64,000 nucleotides of DNA from Dyadobacter crusticola DSM 16708. GTDB lineage: Bacteria; Bacteroidota; Bacteroidia; Cytophagales; Spirosomataceae. Location of the stretch: assembly GCF_000701505.1 (NCBI RefSeq), contig NZ_KL370786.1, positions 512,468 to 576,467 on the forward strand, in the 5' to 3' direction. Shown here piece by piece: positions 7,546 through 16,448 of the stretch. Numbering within the stretch: position 1 is the first letter of the stretch; every line of letters starts with the position of its first letter. The notes beneath the pieces were generated by a model. The model was given only the letters and a program-made list of their open reading frames with translations. It had not been told where the DNA came from and did no database searches. The translations under genes and the position numbers were made by a program.

Positions 7546-8733
7546 ATGAAAGTACTTCGGTATATCCTTATATTCTTATTCACGCTGGTGATTTTACTAT
7601 TGGTAAACCAATATCTCTTTTGCCCAAGATTTCAATTTTATCAGTCAGCGCCCTTTAAAGGTGACTCGATTTACAACCCATATAAATCAGCAAAGCCCGA
7701 CCATTGGGTAAAGTGTAATTTTCACGCGCATGCCCGGAGCTGGAAGGGTATGACCAATGGACACGGGACAGCAAATGATGTTCACAGCGCTTACAAAGCA
7801 TTGAAATATGGTGTTCATTGTATTTCCAATTATCATAGTATCGATACAACCGGCTCTTTTGAAAAGAGCTATATACCTGCTTATGAGCACGGCTATAATA
7901 TCAATAAAACGCACCAGCTGGTTCTGGGAAGCAAAAAAGTTCAATGGTTGGATTATCTTTTTCCACAAACTATTCACAATAAACAGGATGTGCTTAATCA
8001 TTTGAGAGAAGTCAACTCGATTACTATATTAAATCACCCGGAATTAAGAAAAGGCTATCTTGATAGCGACTTTCAATCACTATCAGGTTATGATTGCATG
8101 GAAGTTTTAAATCCCTCCGTGATTTCAACAAACCAATGGGATGCCGATCTTTCCGCCGGAAAAAAAACTTTTATTGTTGGTAATGATGATTTGCACAATG
8201 TTATAACAAAGGACCGGCTTGGTAAGATGTGTACATTTGTAAACGTTCAGGAAAACCGAAAAGATCTGGTGCTAAAAGCGCTTAAATCCGGAAATAGTTA
8301 TGGCGTTGTAATCGGTGACAGTCAGAATGTGGATTCTATACCCTATCTCAAAAGCCTGCAAATTCGGAATGGTATTGTCACAATCGATTTAAGTCGTCCT
8401 GCCAGGGAAATTGTTATAACCGGCCAGAATGGGAAGGCGATTCAATCATTTACCAACATAGAAAAAGCCGTATTCGCAATTGATAAAAAGGATCATTACG
8501 CCCGGGCCACCTGTACATATGACAATGGTACCCAGTTATTTTTGAATCCCGTATTTTACACGGATGATCACGATTCCACGCTTGCAGCGGTTCCTGAAAA
8601 TATCTTGGAAACCATGCTATTTCGCGCATTAGGTGTGGTAATCCTTTTTACATGGCTGTTTCTGGTAGGGAAATTGGTGCAATGGAAAAAAGCGGATCGC
8701 CATTCCCGTCAGTGGGCCTTTTTTAAATTATAA
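7546..8733 (+). CDS. Membrane-anchored PHP-domain phosphoesterase-like protein
   Basis: The 395-residue product starts with one hydrophobic segment (residues 4-24) and ends with another (about 360-378), so the catalytic part is predicted outside the cytoplasm. The PHP metal ligands are visible in order: HAH at 60-62, H73/H97, NHPE at 163-166 and GNDDLH at 212-217. PHP proteins are metal-dependent phosphoesterases; the substrate here is unknown. It is followed after 22 bp by a GT39-type glycosyltransferase on the same strand, suggesting a role in cell-envelope lipid or glycan processing. Confidence 0.85.
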   Translation: MKVLRYILIFLFTLVILLLVNQYLFCPRFQFYQSAPFKGDSIYNPYKSAKPDHWVKCNFHAHARSWKGMTNGHGTANDVHSAYKALKYGVHCISNYHSIDTTGSFEKSYIPAYEHGYNINKTHQLVLGSKKVQWLDYLFPQTIHNKQDVLNHLREVNSITILNHPELRKGYLDSDFQSLSGYDCMEVLNPSVISTNQWDADLSAGKKTFIVGNDDLHNVITKDRLGKMCTFVNVQENRKDLVLKALKSGNSYGVVIGDSQNVDSIPYLKSLQIRNGIVTIDLSRPAREIVITGQNGKAIQSFTNIEKAVFAIDKKDHYARATCTYDNGTQLFLNPVFYTDDHDSTLAAVPENILETMLFRALGVVILFTWLFLVGKLVQWKKADRHSRQWAFFKL

Positions 8734-8755
8734 TCGCAGTCGATTCGTATTACAA

Positions 8756-10387
8756 ATGAAGTCGTCACTCAATCCAATAATTCAAATTATTTTCATTACG
8801 ACGCTGATACGCATTCTATTAGCCACCTTTCTTAATCTTGGCAATGATGAAGTTTATTACTTTACTTACGCCGTACAACCCGACTGGAACCACTTTGATC
8901 ACCCTCCGTTAATTGGTCTTTTCATTCGGCTGACTACGTTAAATCTGACCTGGATCAGTGATCTGTCTATGCGCTTAGCGGCAATTTTCGGAGCCGCTAT
9001 CAATACATGGCTTATTGCCAAATGCACGGAGCAAATAGCCAATGAGAGGGCAGGCGTTTTCGCTTCCATTCTCTATAATGCTTCCATTTATACGAGTATC
9101 ATTTCCGGACTTTTTATTTTGCCAGATTCTGTGCAGCTTGTGTTTTGGATGGCGGCGCTTTATGAAATGGTCAGGATAGTTGCCGCACCGGAAAATGCAG
9201 ACCAAAACAAACGTATTTTGCTGGTTGGTATATGGACCGGCTTAGCAATGATGTGTAAAGTCCACGGTATTTTTCTTTGGGTTGGCTTTATAGGTTTCAT
9301 TGTTTTTCATCGCCGCTCTTTACTGAAAAACCCGTTTCTATATTTGTCGGCTGGGATTACACTTCTCTTCGTTTCACCCATTCTCTATTGGAGTATCAAT
9401 AATGATTTTATCACGTGGAGATTTCATAGTGGAAGAGTTACAGTTGACGAGGGCATTAATTTCAAGTCGCTCCTGGTAACAACAATCGGACAGATCCTAT
9501 ATTCGAATCCTGTGCAATTTGTGATATATGTCGTTAGCCTTACAGCATATGCAAAAAGGAAAAAGTTTATAGCAAGCCCCGCTATCCAATTGCTGTTATG
9601 GTGCAGCGTTCCGATTATTTTTGCAACAACTCTGGTTTCCCTATTCAGAAGCACGCTCCCTCATTGGAGCGGGCCAGGATTTCTGGGATTGATGATTGTT
9701 GCAGCGGTTTACATTGATTTCAGCCTGAATCAGTATTCAAAAAAAACTTATCGTTTTTTAAAAGCTGCTGTTTTGTTAACCAGCTTTGTCTGTGTTGCTG
9801 GCCCTTTGCTTATCTACTTTTTTCCGGGTACAACCTCAGATAAGGCTTCTCCCGAGACAGGCCAAAATGACCCGACCCTTGATTTGCGTGGCTGGGATGA
9901 ACTGCTACCTGCTTTCGACAAGATTCGCAAGGATGATATTGCAAATAAAAGAATGTCCGAAGGCGATCCGATGGTTGCGCATAAGTGGTTTCCTGGCGGT
10001 CATATTTACTATTATGTAGCTTACCCTTTGAAAATGAGGTTTATCGGATTAGGGGACTTGAACGATCTGCATAAATTCCAATGGCTTAATTCGATCTATG
10101 GGTCTATCGAGCCCGGATCAAATGCCTATTATATTTCACCTTCTAATAATTTTACAGATCCAAAGGCACTCTATTCCGAGAAATTTGACACAATAGAAAA
10201 GGCCGCTATAATTACCCAAAAAAGAAGCGGAAAAGTTGCCCGTTACTGGTATGTTTACAGACTTAAAACATCAAAATTTCAAAAACTACCACACACGAAT
10301 GAAAACTTCCCTTTCTCACCTCCCGCAAAACAAGCAAGACCAATTAAAAGCGCTTACCAAAATTGCCCTGGACAAAGTCGCGGCTGA
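8756..10387 (+). CDS. GT39-type glycosyltransferase (ArnT/PMT-like membrane protein)
   Basis: This 543-residue polytopic protein begins with a transmembrane helix followed by the signature NDEVYY (30-35) and HFDHPPLIG (46-54), the catalytic acidic pair and conserved HPP of the GT39/GT83 superfamily that transfers sugars from polyprenyl-phosphate donors at the outer face of the inner membrane. About ten hydrophobic segments follow, then a soluble C-terminal region. The last ~30 codons (from about 10299) overlap the start of the next gene, and their sequence looks unlike a natural C-terminus, so the original stop may have been lost. Confidence 0.88.
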   Translation: MKSSLNPIIQIIFITTLIRILLATFLNLGNDEVYYFTYAVQPDWNHFDHPPLIGLFIRLTTLNLTWISDLSMRLAAIFGAAINTWLIAKCTEQIANERAGVFASILYNASIYTSIISGLFILPDSVQLVFWMAALYEMVRIVAAPENADQNKRILLVGIWTGLAMMCKVHGIFLWVGFIGFIVFHRRSLLKNPFLYLSAGITLLFVSPILYWSINNDFITWRFHSGRVTVDEGINFKSLLVTTIGQILYSNPVQFVIYVVSLTAYAKRKKFIASPAIQLLLWCSVPIIFATTLVSLFRSTLPHWSGPGFLGLMIVAAVYIDFSLNQYSKKTYRFLKAAVLLTSFVCVAGPLLIYFFPGTTSDKASPETGQNDPTLDLRGWDELLPAFDKIRKDDIANKRMSEGDPMVAHKWFPGGHIYYYVAYPLKMRFIGLGDLNDLHKFQWLNSIYGSIEPGSNAYYISPSNNFTDPKALYSEKFDTIEKAAIITQKRSGKVARYWYVYRLKTSKFQKLPHTNENFPFSPPAKQARPIKSAYQNCPGQSRG

Positions 10388-11165
10388 AATGATCATTCTC
10401 TTCGGCAGCTATGCGCGGGGTGACTGGGTGGAGGATTACCAGGAGAAGTACGAGTATGTAAGCGATTTTGACATTCTGATTGTCACCAAAGACAGAAATT
10501 CCGCCAAACAGGTCAAGAAATCGCGTGAGCTGGATGAAGAACTGATGGCCAATGAAGACATCACCAGGACTAGCATTATCTACCACAGCATCGGTTTCGT
10601 GAACGACAAGATTGAACGGAATTACTACTTCTTTGTCGATATCCTGAAAGAAGGGATCATGCTTTTTGATTCCGGGAGATTCACCTTATCCGAACCGAAA
10701 GACCTTAATCCGGCGCAAAGGGTGGAGAAATCGACTGAGGAGTTTGAGCATTGGTTCAAATCTGCAACGCACTTTTTAGAAGGATATGAATTCTTCTATT
10801 CCAAAGGTGTGCAAGATGCCGATTATTATCGCAAAGCTGCATTCGAACTTCACCAAGCTACGGAACGATACTACGCAGCTATCCTTCTTGTTTTTACTGA
10901 TTACAAGCCTAGAATACATGACATTGAGATTCTTGGAAATCAAGTTATTAAACAGCACGCAGAATTTGCTATTGTTTTTCCGATGACGACTGAGGAGGAA
11001 AAACGACTGTTTGTGCTGCTTAAAAAGGCGTATATCGATGCGCGGTATAACCGGAATTACAAGATTGAGAAGGCGGAGTTGGAGTATTTGGGGAGTCGGG
11101 TGGCGTTGTTGCGGGATTTGACGGAACGGATTTGCCGGGAGCGGATTGGGCAGCTGGGGTTATAA
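10299..11165 (+). CDS. Nucleotidyltransferase-HEPN fusion protein (MNT-HEPN)
   Basis: I start at the ATG at 10299 because the sequence before it is that of the upstream glycosyltransferase end. The 288-residue product has a minimal nucleotidyltransferase domain (FGSYARG at 35-41 and DFDIL at 56-60, the GS...DxD catalytic signature) and a C-terminal HEPN domain with the R-x6-H pattern in YRKAAFELHQATERYYAA. In two-gene MNT/HEPN modules the MNT AMPylates and silences the HEPN RNase; here both are on one chain. It overlaps the preceding gene by 89 nt and converges on the next with an 11-bp gap. Confidence 0.88.
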   Translation: MKTSLSHLPQNKQDQLKALTKIALDKVAAEMIILFGSYARGDWVEDYQEKYEYVSDFDILIVTKDRNSAKQVKKSRELDEELMANEDITRTSIIYHSIGFVNDKIERNYYFFVDILKEGIMLFDSGRFTLSEPKDLNPAQRVEKSTEEFEHWFKSATHFLEGYEFFYSKGVQDADYYRKAAFELHQATERYYAAILLVFTDYKPRIHDIEILGNQVIKQHAEFAIVFPMTTEEEKRLFVLLKKAYIDARYNRNYKIEKAELEYLGSRVALLRDLTERICRERIGQLGL

Positions 11166-11176
11166 CTCGTTAAAAG

Positions 11177-12652
11177 TCATTTATTTAATTTATACAAAGC
11201 CTGCACCCTAGCACCCCACGAAAGGTCTTTGCTGAAAAATTCTGTTTTACGTAATTGAGGACTAACGTAAGGACTTACCCTAAACAGGAACTTGTTCGAG
11301 CGACGCTCCAGCCCCAGGTTTATTGTAATATCGTTAAAAGGCTTTACGGCTAATTTTGCATTGTATTCTCCTTTATCAAAGGATTGACTGTCTTTCTTAT
11401 AATCGAAATGGATGTCTTTTACGGAGTAAACTGAAAGATCGGTTCCTATTCCAAAACGTAGGGCCCAATTCGGAAGTATTTCGTAATGATATGCAATTGT
11501 TAAGGGAATTTGAACGAGCTGATAATTTTGTTCAATATTTAACAAATCAACATTTTGAGCCACGTACGGCGCATATAGGGCCCGGAAATCCTGGCCGGTC
11601 TGTAGACTATATTGCTCGGCAGTGTCATAACTCCTGGCGGTGATTTCAGTCCAGCGAGCACCGGCTTGAAAACTCCATTTAGGAGTGATCCGCAGCTCTC
11701 CAAAAAGTGAGCCTGCCACCTGTCTGTAACCTGCGTCAAGACTTCCACCCACATAATAATCCATCTTTTTAAGAACCAACTTCATTGATTCTGAGTAATA
11801 TTTGGGTTTGTCTTTGCTAACAGCAGATAATTTCTCCGGCGTCTTTAAAACCGGTAGTTTTAAAGACGTAAATGAAAGATGAATGTTGCCAATACGGCTT
11901 AGCTCCGACAGTAGCCAGTTTTTGCTTTCCTTGGTTTGGGCCGCATTATTTGAATTGCCGGCGGTATTGGGTGAGTAATTTTCTATTGTCTTACCAGCTT
12001 TGGGAACGTCGCCGCTATTTGTGTATGCTGCCTTGTTAGCCGGATTATTGTCGTTACCAGTTATTTCGGATGTTCCTTTTTTAACTACGGTATTATTTGA
12101 TCTGTTGGTATTCAATTCCGGGTCAGAAGTATTCCTCTGGGCAATGGATTTCGCGACCGTACCAGCCGTTTGATTCGGTGCAATGCCAGACGAATCTGCT
12201 GGTCTGAAGTTTGGATTCTTTACTAATTCATCCGTAAGCGGATCATTAATTGGCTGCTGCCTTTCGTTATGAGCATTATACTTGGTATAAAGCAACTGCT
12301 GATGATCACCAGCTGCAATGGTTTTTTCAATATATCGGTTAATGTACACGGTGTCTACTCGAAGAGTTGTTCTTTGAGTAGAATTTAGATCAAGAGAATC
12401 GATTCTGCCTTTTAAAGAGTCCAGAGCGGATAAGAGTTTTTTATTGGTTAGATTTTGAAAGTAGTTGAAGGTGAGAGAGCCAACCAGGAATGAAGCGGCC
12501 AACCCATAAATCAGGACTTTACTCCATGGAAAACGGGAAGTAACGTTACCGTTCGAGGAGACATAATTATATATCCGGTCTACTTCTTCATCGCTTGGAT
12601 CTAAACCCAATAACTTTTTCCGGAATTCATCGTCAAATTGCTCAGTTTTCAT
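11177..12652 (-). CDS. Putative anti-sigma factor fused to an outer-membrane-type barrel domain
   Basis: The gene overlaps the ECF sigma gene by 11 nt, so they are translationally coupled. The 491-residue product has a short charged cytoplasmic N-terminus (1-42, including DEEVDRIYNY), one membrane segment at about 45-65, a long Asn/Thr-rich low-complexity periplasmic stretch (to ~280) and a C-terminal region (about 300-491) with alternating hydrophobic strands resembling outer-membrane beta-barrel (PorT-like) domains (YVGGSLDAGYRQV, FGIGTDLSVY, FRVSPYVSPQ). Position and topology suggest an anti-sigma or signal-transducing role; direct proof of sigma binding is absent. Confidence 0.75.
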   Translation of the reverse strand: MKTEQFDDEFRKKLLGLDPSDEEVDRIYNYVSSNGNVTSRFPWSKVLIYGLAASFLVGSLTFNYFQNLTNKKLLSALDSLKGRIDSLDLNSTQRTTLRVDTVYINRYIEKTIAAGDHQQLLYTKYNAHNERQQPINDPLTDELVKNPNFRPADSSGIAPNQTAGTVAKSIAQRNTSDPELNTNRSNNTVVKKGTSEITGNDNNPANKAAYTNSGDVPKAGKTIENYSPNTAGNSNNAAQTKESKNWLLSELSRIGNIHLSFTSLKLPVLKTPEKLSAVSKDKPKYYSESMKLVLKKMDYYVGGSLDAGYRQVAGSLFGELRITPKWSFQAGARWTEITARSYDTAEQYSLQTGQDFRALYAPYVAQNVDLLNIEQNYQLVQIPLTIAYHYEILPNWALRFGIGTDLSVYSVKDIHFDYKKDSQSFDKGEYNAKLAVKPFNDITINLGLERRSNKFLFRVSPYVSPQLRKTEFFSKDLSWGARVQALYKLNK

Positions 12653-13250
12653 TAAATCCCTTATTAGGCCAGTTATAAAGTTGATACAAATGCGGAAAGT
12701 TTAGTTTTATCATTGTCTGCAGCTTTCGTCTGGCATCCCTTAGGTTAGATTTTGATGTTCCTTCCTGGATACCAAGCATGTTCGCTATTTCTTTATGTGA
12801 ATATCCATCAATTACAAAGAGTGTAAAAACCATTCTATAAGCCGGTGGAAGGCGTTGAACCATTATCAATATTTCCTGGCCAGATATTTCGCTTAAAATG
12901 TCATTACTCCAGTCCGCAACTTCCAGATCATCCAGACTAAGCTGCCCCTGCCATTTAAGATTCTTCCGGTAATAATCAATGGCCGTATTAATAGCAATTG
13001 TTCGAAACCATGCTTTGAAAGGTTGAGCTTTGTCATAGCTATGTAAATTGAGAAATACTTTTAAAAAGCAGTCGTTGACAATCTCTTCGGCTTCCTCAAA
13101 GGTAGCTGCATATCTAAGCGAAATGCTTTTGGCATATCCTGCAAATTGTCGGATCAGACATCGTTGTGCCTGAGCATTGCCATCCTTACAGGCATCCAAA
13201 ATGCTTGACAGATCCTTTTCATCAAAGAGAGTTTTCCTTCTAAATAGCAA
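12642..13250 (-). CDS. ECF-type RNA polymerase sigma factor
   Basis: The 202-residue protein has sigma region 2 (AGYAKSISLRYAATFEEAEEIVNDCFLKVF ... KPFKAWFRTIAINTAIDYYRK; about residues 25-98) and region 4 (LPPAYRMVFTLFVIDGYSHKEIANMLGIQEGTSKSNLRDARRKL; about 130-175), with no region 3, as expected for an extracytoplasmic-function sigma. It is coupled to the membrane protein encoded at 11177-12652. Possible targets are the divergent acyl-carrier-like gene and the TonB receptor/DUF4249 pair that follows. Confidence 0.95.
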   Translation of the reverse strand: MLFRRKTLFDEKDLSSILDACKDGNAQAQRCLIRQFAGYAKSISLRYAATFEEAEEIVNDCFLKVFLNLHSYDKAQPFKAWFRTIAINTAIDYYRKNLKWQGQLSLDDLEVADWSNDILSEISGQEILIMVQRLPPAYRMVFTLFVIDGYSHKEIANMLGIQEGTSKSNLRDARRKLQTMIKLNFPHLYQLYNWPNKGFNEN

Positions 13251-13298
13251 TGGTAATTAGATTAGACATCCTCTTTTCCTTACGGAAGGTAATATGCA

Positions 13299-13380
13299 AA
13301 GGTGGGGTGTGATTCTATATTTTTTTAGAGAGGAAAGATTTTTAGCATTCACCCCACTATTTTTCCGGACAACCCGTAAT
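13299..13380 (+). repeat. ~80-bp hairpin repeat, copy 2
   Basis: Same layout as the element at 7347-7425: it starts with AAGGTGGGGTGTGA, has an AT-rich loop and ends in CCGTAAT. The arms GTGGGGTG (13302-13309) and CACCCCAC (13350-13357) are perfectly complementary. It lies between the sigma gene and the small acyl-carrier-like gene. Confidence 0.5.
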
Positions 13381-13479
13381 GGCATTTGGAAACAGTGTGG
13401 CAGCAAAGGCAAGGATCCTACACCAGTTGCTGACGAAGGTACCACAATTGCCTGTACTTATGCTAAACGATCAACCTGT

Positions 13480-13818
13480 ATGAAATTCAATTTGGATATC
13501 CTTAAATATCACCTGTTGGTTCAGCAAGGAATTCCTCCCGAACGTGTTAGCCTCGAAACTAATTTCAAGGCTGATCTGAAAATGTCTGATAACCAGATCA
13601 AACGGATGCTTGGTTTCGTCCAAGTGCAAACCGGGGTTATCTTTCCAGGCGATGCCACGTTTTATCTGACCGATGTTTTCGATCTGGTGATCCACATGAT
13701 GATCCGTGCTGTGGAAGTCGAAATCAGTGACGAATATTTCAATTCAAGACCTGAGCCAGTGTGGCAAAATTTTCTCCGCACAAAGTTTATGCTTCCTGTG
13801 TATGCTCATCTTAACTAG
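13480..13818 (+). CDS. Acyl-carrier-protein-like small protein without the usual serine
   Basis: The ATG at 13480 gives a 112-residue product; a longer in-frame reading from 13294 crosses the hairpin repeat and looks non-coding. The first ~75 residues follow the ACP pattern: an N-terminal helix, the block NFKADLKMSDNQI aligned with F-x-x-DLG-x-DSL, and a final TDVFDLVIHMM resembling T-V-x-DLV-x-x-I. The phosphopantetheine serine position is occupied by Asp37, with Ser36 just before it, so carrier function is doubtful. It stands alone between the sigma gene and the TonB receptor. Confidence 0.55.
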   Translation: MKFNLDILKYHLLVQQGIPPERVSLETNFKADLKMSDNQIKRMLGFVQVQTGVIFPGDATFYLTDVFDLVIHMMIRAVEVEISDEYFNSRPEPVWQNFLRTKFMLPVYAHLN

Positions 13819-14035
13819 TAGCCGATGATCATATATTAAGGGGGAGCGTATATTAATATCCGTTCGTCTGGGTCTACCTTTTTGACAAACAACAACGGGC
13901 TGCATCCAGTCCGTTTGTCGAACCGGTTTTTTGCCTCAACCATGAAGTCGCGTGGTGTATTCGCCCTTTATATCCGCTCGGAACCCATACAGTTTATTTT
14001 CCTCAATTTCAGATTAAAAAGTAAAAACAAATTTT
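13819..14035. other. 217-bp intergenic stretch with a possible minus-strand coding relic
   Basis: On the minus strand a short frame ending at about 13838 reads TPRDFMVEAKNRFDKRTG followed by LLFVKKVDPDERILIYAPP and a stop. It is protein-like but only ~42 codons with a stop just upstream, so it is more likely a relic than a gene. The leader of the TonB receptor occupies the right end. Confidence 0.3.
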
Positions 14036-16444
14036 ATGAAAAAAACAAGTCAAGTTAAATCCCTGAGGTCAAGAAAAAGGCAGGCCTTACTAGTGGTGAT
14101 GATGTTGTGTCCGGTATTCCTTTTTGCCCAGGCAAAATATACAATTAGTGGTGTAGTGAAGGATGTTGGCAACGGTGAAACACTCTTGGGGGCAACTGTC
14201 CTTTTAAAAGGTACTTCCATCGGAAGCACGACTAACGAATATGGTTTTTATTCTATCACAGCACCTGAAGGTGATTATACCTTAATCATTTCCTATTTGG
14301 GATTTACAACTCTTGAAAAGTCAGTTGACCTTACCTCTAATCAAAAGCTCAGCATTGAGCTCAGAGAGGATGACGCTCAATTAGATGAAGTGGTGATCAC
14401 AGCTGAGGAAGCAAAGAAAGTCGACCTTCAAACACCTCAAATGAGCGTGGCAAAACTTTCGACCAAGGACATCAAACAGATACCTGTTGTTTTGGGTGAG
14501 GTAGACTTGATCAAGTCCATTCAATTGCTGCCGGGTGTTGCCAACGCCGGCGAAGGTGCATCAGGCTTCAATGTACGCGGTGGTGCGGAAGACCAAAACC
14601 TGATTCTTCTGGATGAAGCAATTATTTACAATGCTTCCCACTTGTTTGGTTTCTTTTCAGTATTCAATGCGGATGCCATTAAGGATGTTAAACTTTACAA
14701 GGGAGGCATTCCCGCACGTTTTGGAGGTCGAGCTTCTTCGGTACTGGATATACGTCAAAAGGATGGAAATAGTAAAGAATTTGAACTCACTGGCGGTATT
14801 GGTGCCATTTCCAGTCGTTTGGCGGCCGAAGGACCCATGTTTAAAGATAAAGGATCGTTTCTGATTGCTGGCAGGGCTTCTTATGTAAATATATTTTTAG
14901 GCTTGGCTAACGAAAGCAGCAGAGCCGGATTTTACGATTTGAATCTGAAAACAAATTATGAAATTGATGCGAAGAACAAACTGTATCTATCTGGCTATTT
15001 AGGAAATGATAACTTTAATCTGGCAGGACTTTTCACTAATTCATACGGAAACCTCTCAGGAAACTTGCGATGGAATCATATTTTTAGCAATAAGTTATTC
15101 TCCAATGCATCCTTAATATACAGTCGATATAATTATAACCTGGAAATTCCTATTGAGGGAATTGATTGGACCTCAGATATAAGCAATTATAATATGCGAT
15201 ATGATTTTGGATATTATGCAAGCGATAAATTAAAATTTGACTTTGGAGTAAATGGTATCTATTACAACTTCAATCCCGGTAGACTCAACCCTTTAAATGC
15301 AACTTCTGGTGTTAATGCGGAGAAATTAGACGACAAATTTGCTTTTGAAGCAGGAATTTATGCAAGTCTGGAACACAAGATTTCTGATAAGCTCACTGCG
15401 CAATATGGCTTGCGTTTTAGTTACTTTAATCGACTGGGAAAGCAAACCTTGAATAACTACGCCAATAATCTACCAGTAGTTTACAACGAGGAATTAGGCA
15501 TTTATGAGCGCGCCGAGCCCATTTCTAACACCAGTTTCGGTAAGGGAAAAAGTATAGCTAACTTCAATAACTTAGAACCCCGGTTTGCACTTTCATATCA
15601 GCTTAACGAAAACTCTTCTGTTAAAGCAAGTTATAACCGAATGGCCCAATACCTGCATTTGATTTCCAACACCACATCCGCCACGCCATTGGATGTTTGG
15701 GCACCTAGCGGAAAGTTCATTAAGCCGCAAATTGCAGACCAATATGCTGTGGGCTACTTCCGAAATTTCAGCGAAAATATGTTCTCGATCGAAACCGAAG
15801 CCTATTACAAGACGATCGACAACAGGGTAGATTATATCAACGGCGCAGAACTTATAGCGCAAAACACCATTGAAACCGAAATTTTGACCGGCGAAGCCCG
15901 AGCTTATGGATTGGAATTTCTATTGCGGAAAAACCAGGGCGATTTTACAGGCTGGGTGGCGTATACGCTGTCGAAATCGCAACAGCGCACACCCGGAGGA
16001 GCAGCTGGCGGATTAGGTATTAATAATGGGAAATGGTATAACGCTTACTCGGACAGAACACACGACGTTTCTTTTACCGGAAGCTACAAACTCACCGGAA
16101 AGTGGCGTTTTGGGGCTAATATGGTATTCCAGACAGGGCGACCCGTTACCTATCCGAACGGACAATTTGTATACAACGGATTATCCGTGGCGACTTATTC
16201 TGAAAGGAATGCAGACAGATTGCCAGCCTACCACAGACTAGATCTTTCTGCGACTTTAACGCCTCAAAAAAATAAAAATAGGAAATGGAAAGGAGAATGG
16301 GTATTTGGAATTTACAACGCTTATAACCGAAAAAATGCAGCCTCTATTGCTTTTGGTCAAAATCACCAGACTGGCATAACTGAGGCCACTCGCACTTCCA
16401 TATTTGGTATTGTCCCATCAGTAACATATAATTTTAATTTTTAA
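14036..16444 (+). CDS. TonB-dependent receptor with carboxypeptidase-like N-terminal domain
   Basis: The 802-residue outer-membrane protein has a signal peptide (ending at about FLFAQA, residue 33), a carboxypeptidase-regulatory-like beta-sandwich (about 36-115; ISGVVKDVGNGETLLGATV ... SIGSTTNEYGFYSI), a plug domain (about 120-240; GFNVRGGAEDQNLILLDEA) and a C-terminal beta-barrel. It is shorter than SusC proteins and is paired, 4 bp apart, with a DUF4249 lipoprotein, a frequent Bacteroidota arrangement thought to import an iron complex or peptide-like ligand. The ECF sigma/anti-sigma pair nearby may control it. Confidence 0.93.
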   Translation: MKKTSQVKSLRSRKRQALLVVMMLCPVFLFAQAKYTISGVVKDVGNGETLLGATVLLKGTSIGSTTNEYGFYSITAPEGDYTLIISYLGFTTLEKSVDLTSNQKLSIELREDDAQLDEVVITAEEAKKVDLQTPQMSVAKLSTKDIKQIPVVLGEVDLIKSIQLLPGVANAGEGASGFNVRGGAEDQNLILLDEAIIYNASHLFGFFSVFNADAIKDVKLYKGGIPARFGGRASSVLDIRQKDGNSKEFELTGGIGAISSRLAAEGPMFKDKGSFLIAGRASYVNIFLGLANESSRAGFYDLNLKTNYEIDAKNKLYLSGYLGNDNFNLAGLFTNSYGNLSGNLRWNHIFSNKLFSNASLIYSRYNYNLEIPIEGIDWTSDISNYNMRYDFGYYASDKLKFDFGVNGIYYNFNPGRLNPLNATSGVNAEKLDDKFAFEAGIYASLEHKISDKLTAQYGLRFSYFNRLGKQTLNNYANNLPVVYNEELGIYERAEPISNTSFGKGKSIANFNNLEPRFALSYQLNENSSVKASYNRMAQYLHLISNTTSATPLDVWAPSGKFIKPQIADQYAVGYFRNFSENMFSIETEAYYKTIDNRVDYINGAELIAQNTIETEILTGEARAYGLEFLLRKNQGDFTGWVAYTLSKSQQRTPGGAAGGLGINNGKWYNAYSDRTHDVSFTGSYKLTGKWRFGANMVFQTGRPVTYPNGQFVYNGLSVATYSERNADRLPAYHRLDLSATLTPQKNKNRKWKGEWVFGIYNAYNRKNAASIAFGQNHQTGITEATRTSIFGIVPSVTYNFNF

Positions 16445-16448
16445 AACA

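Noticed and set aside
13294-13479. Longer N-terminus for the acyl-carrier-like protein
   Set aside because: The extension would translate the hairpin repeat and has unnatural composition; the ATG at 13480 starts directly at the domain.
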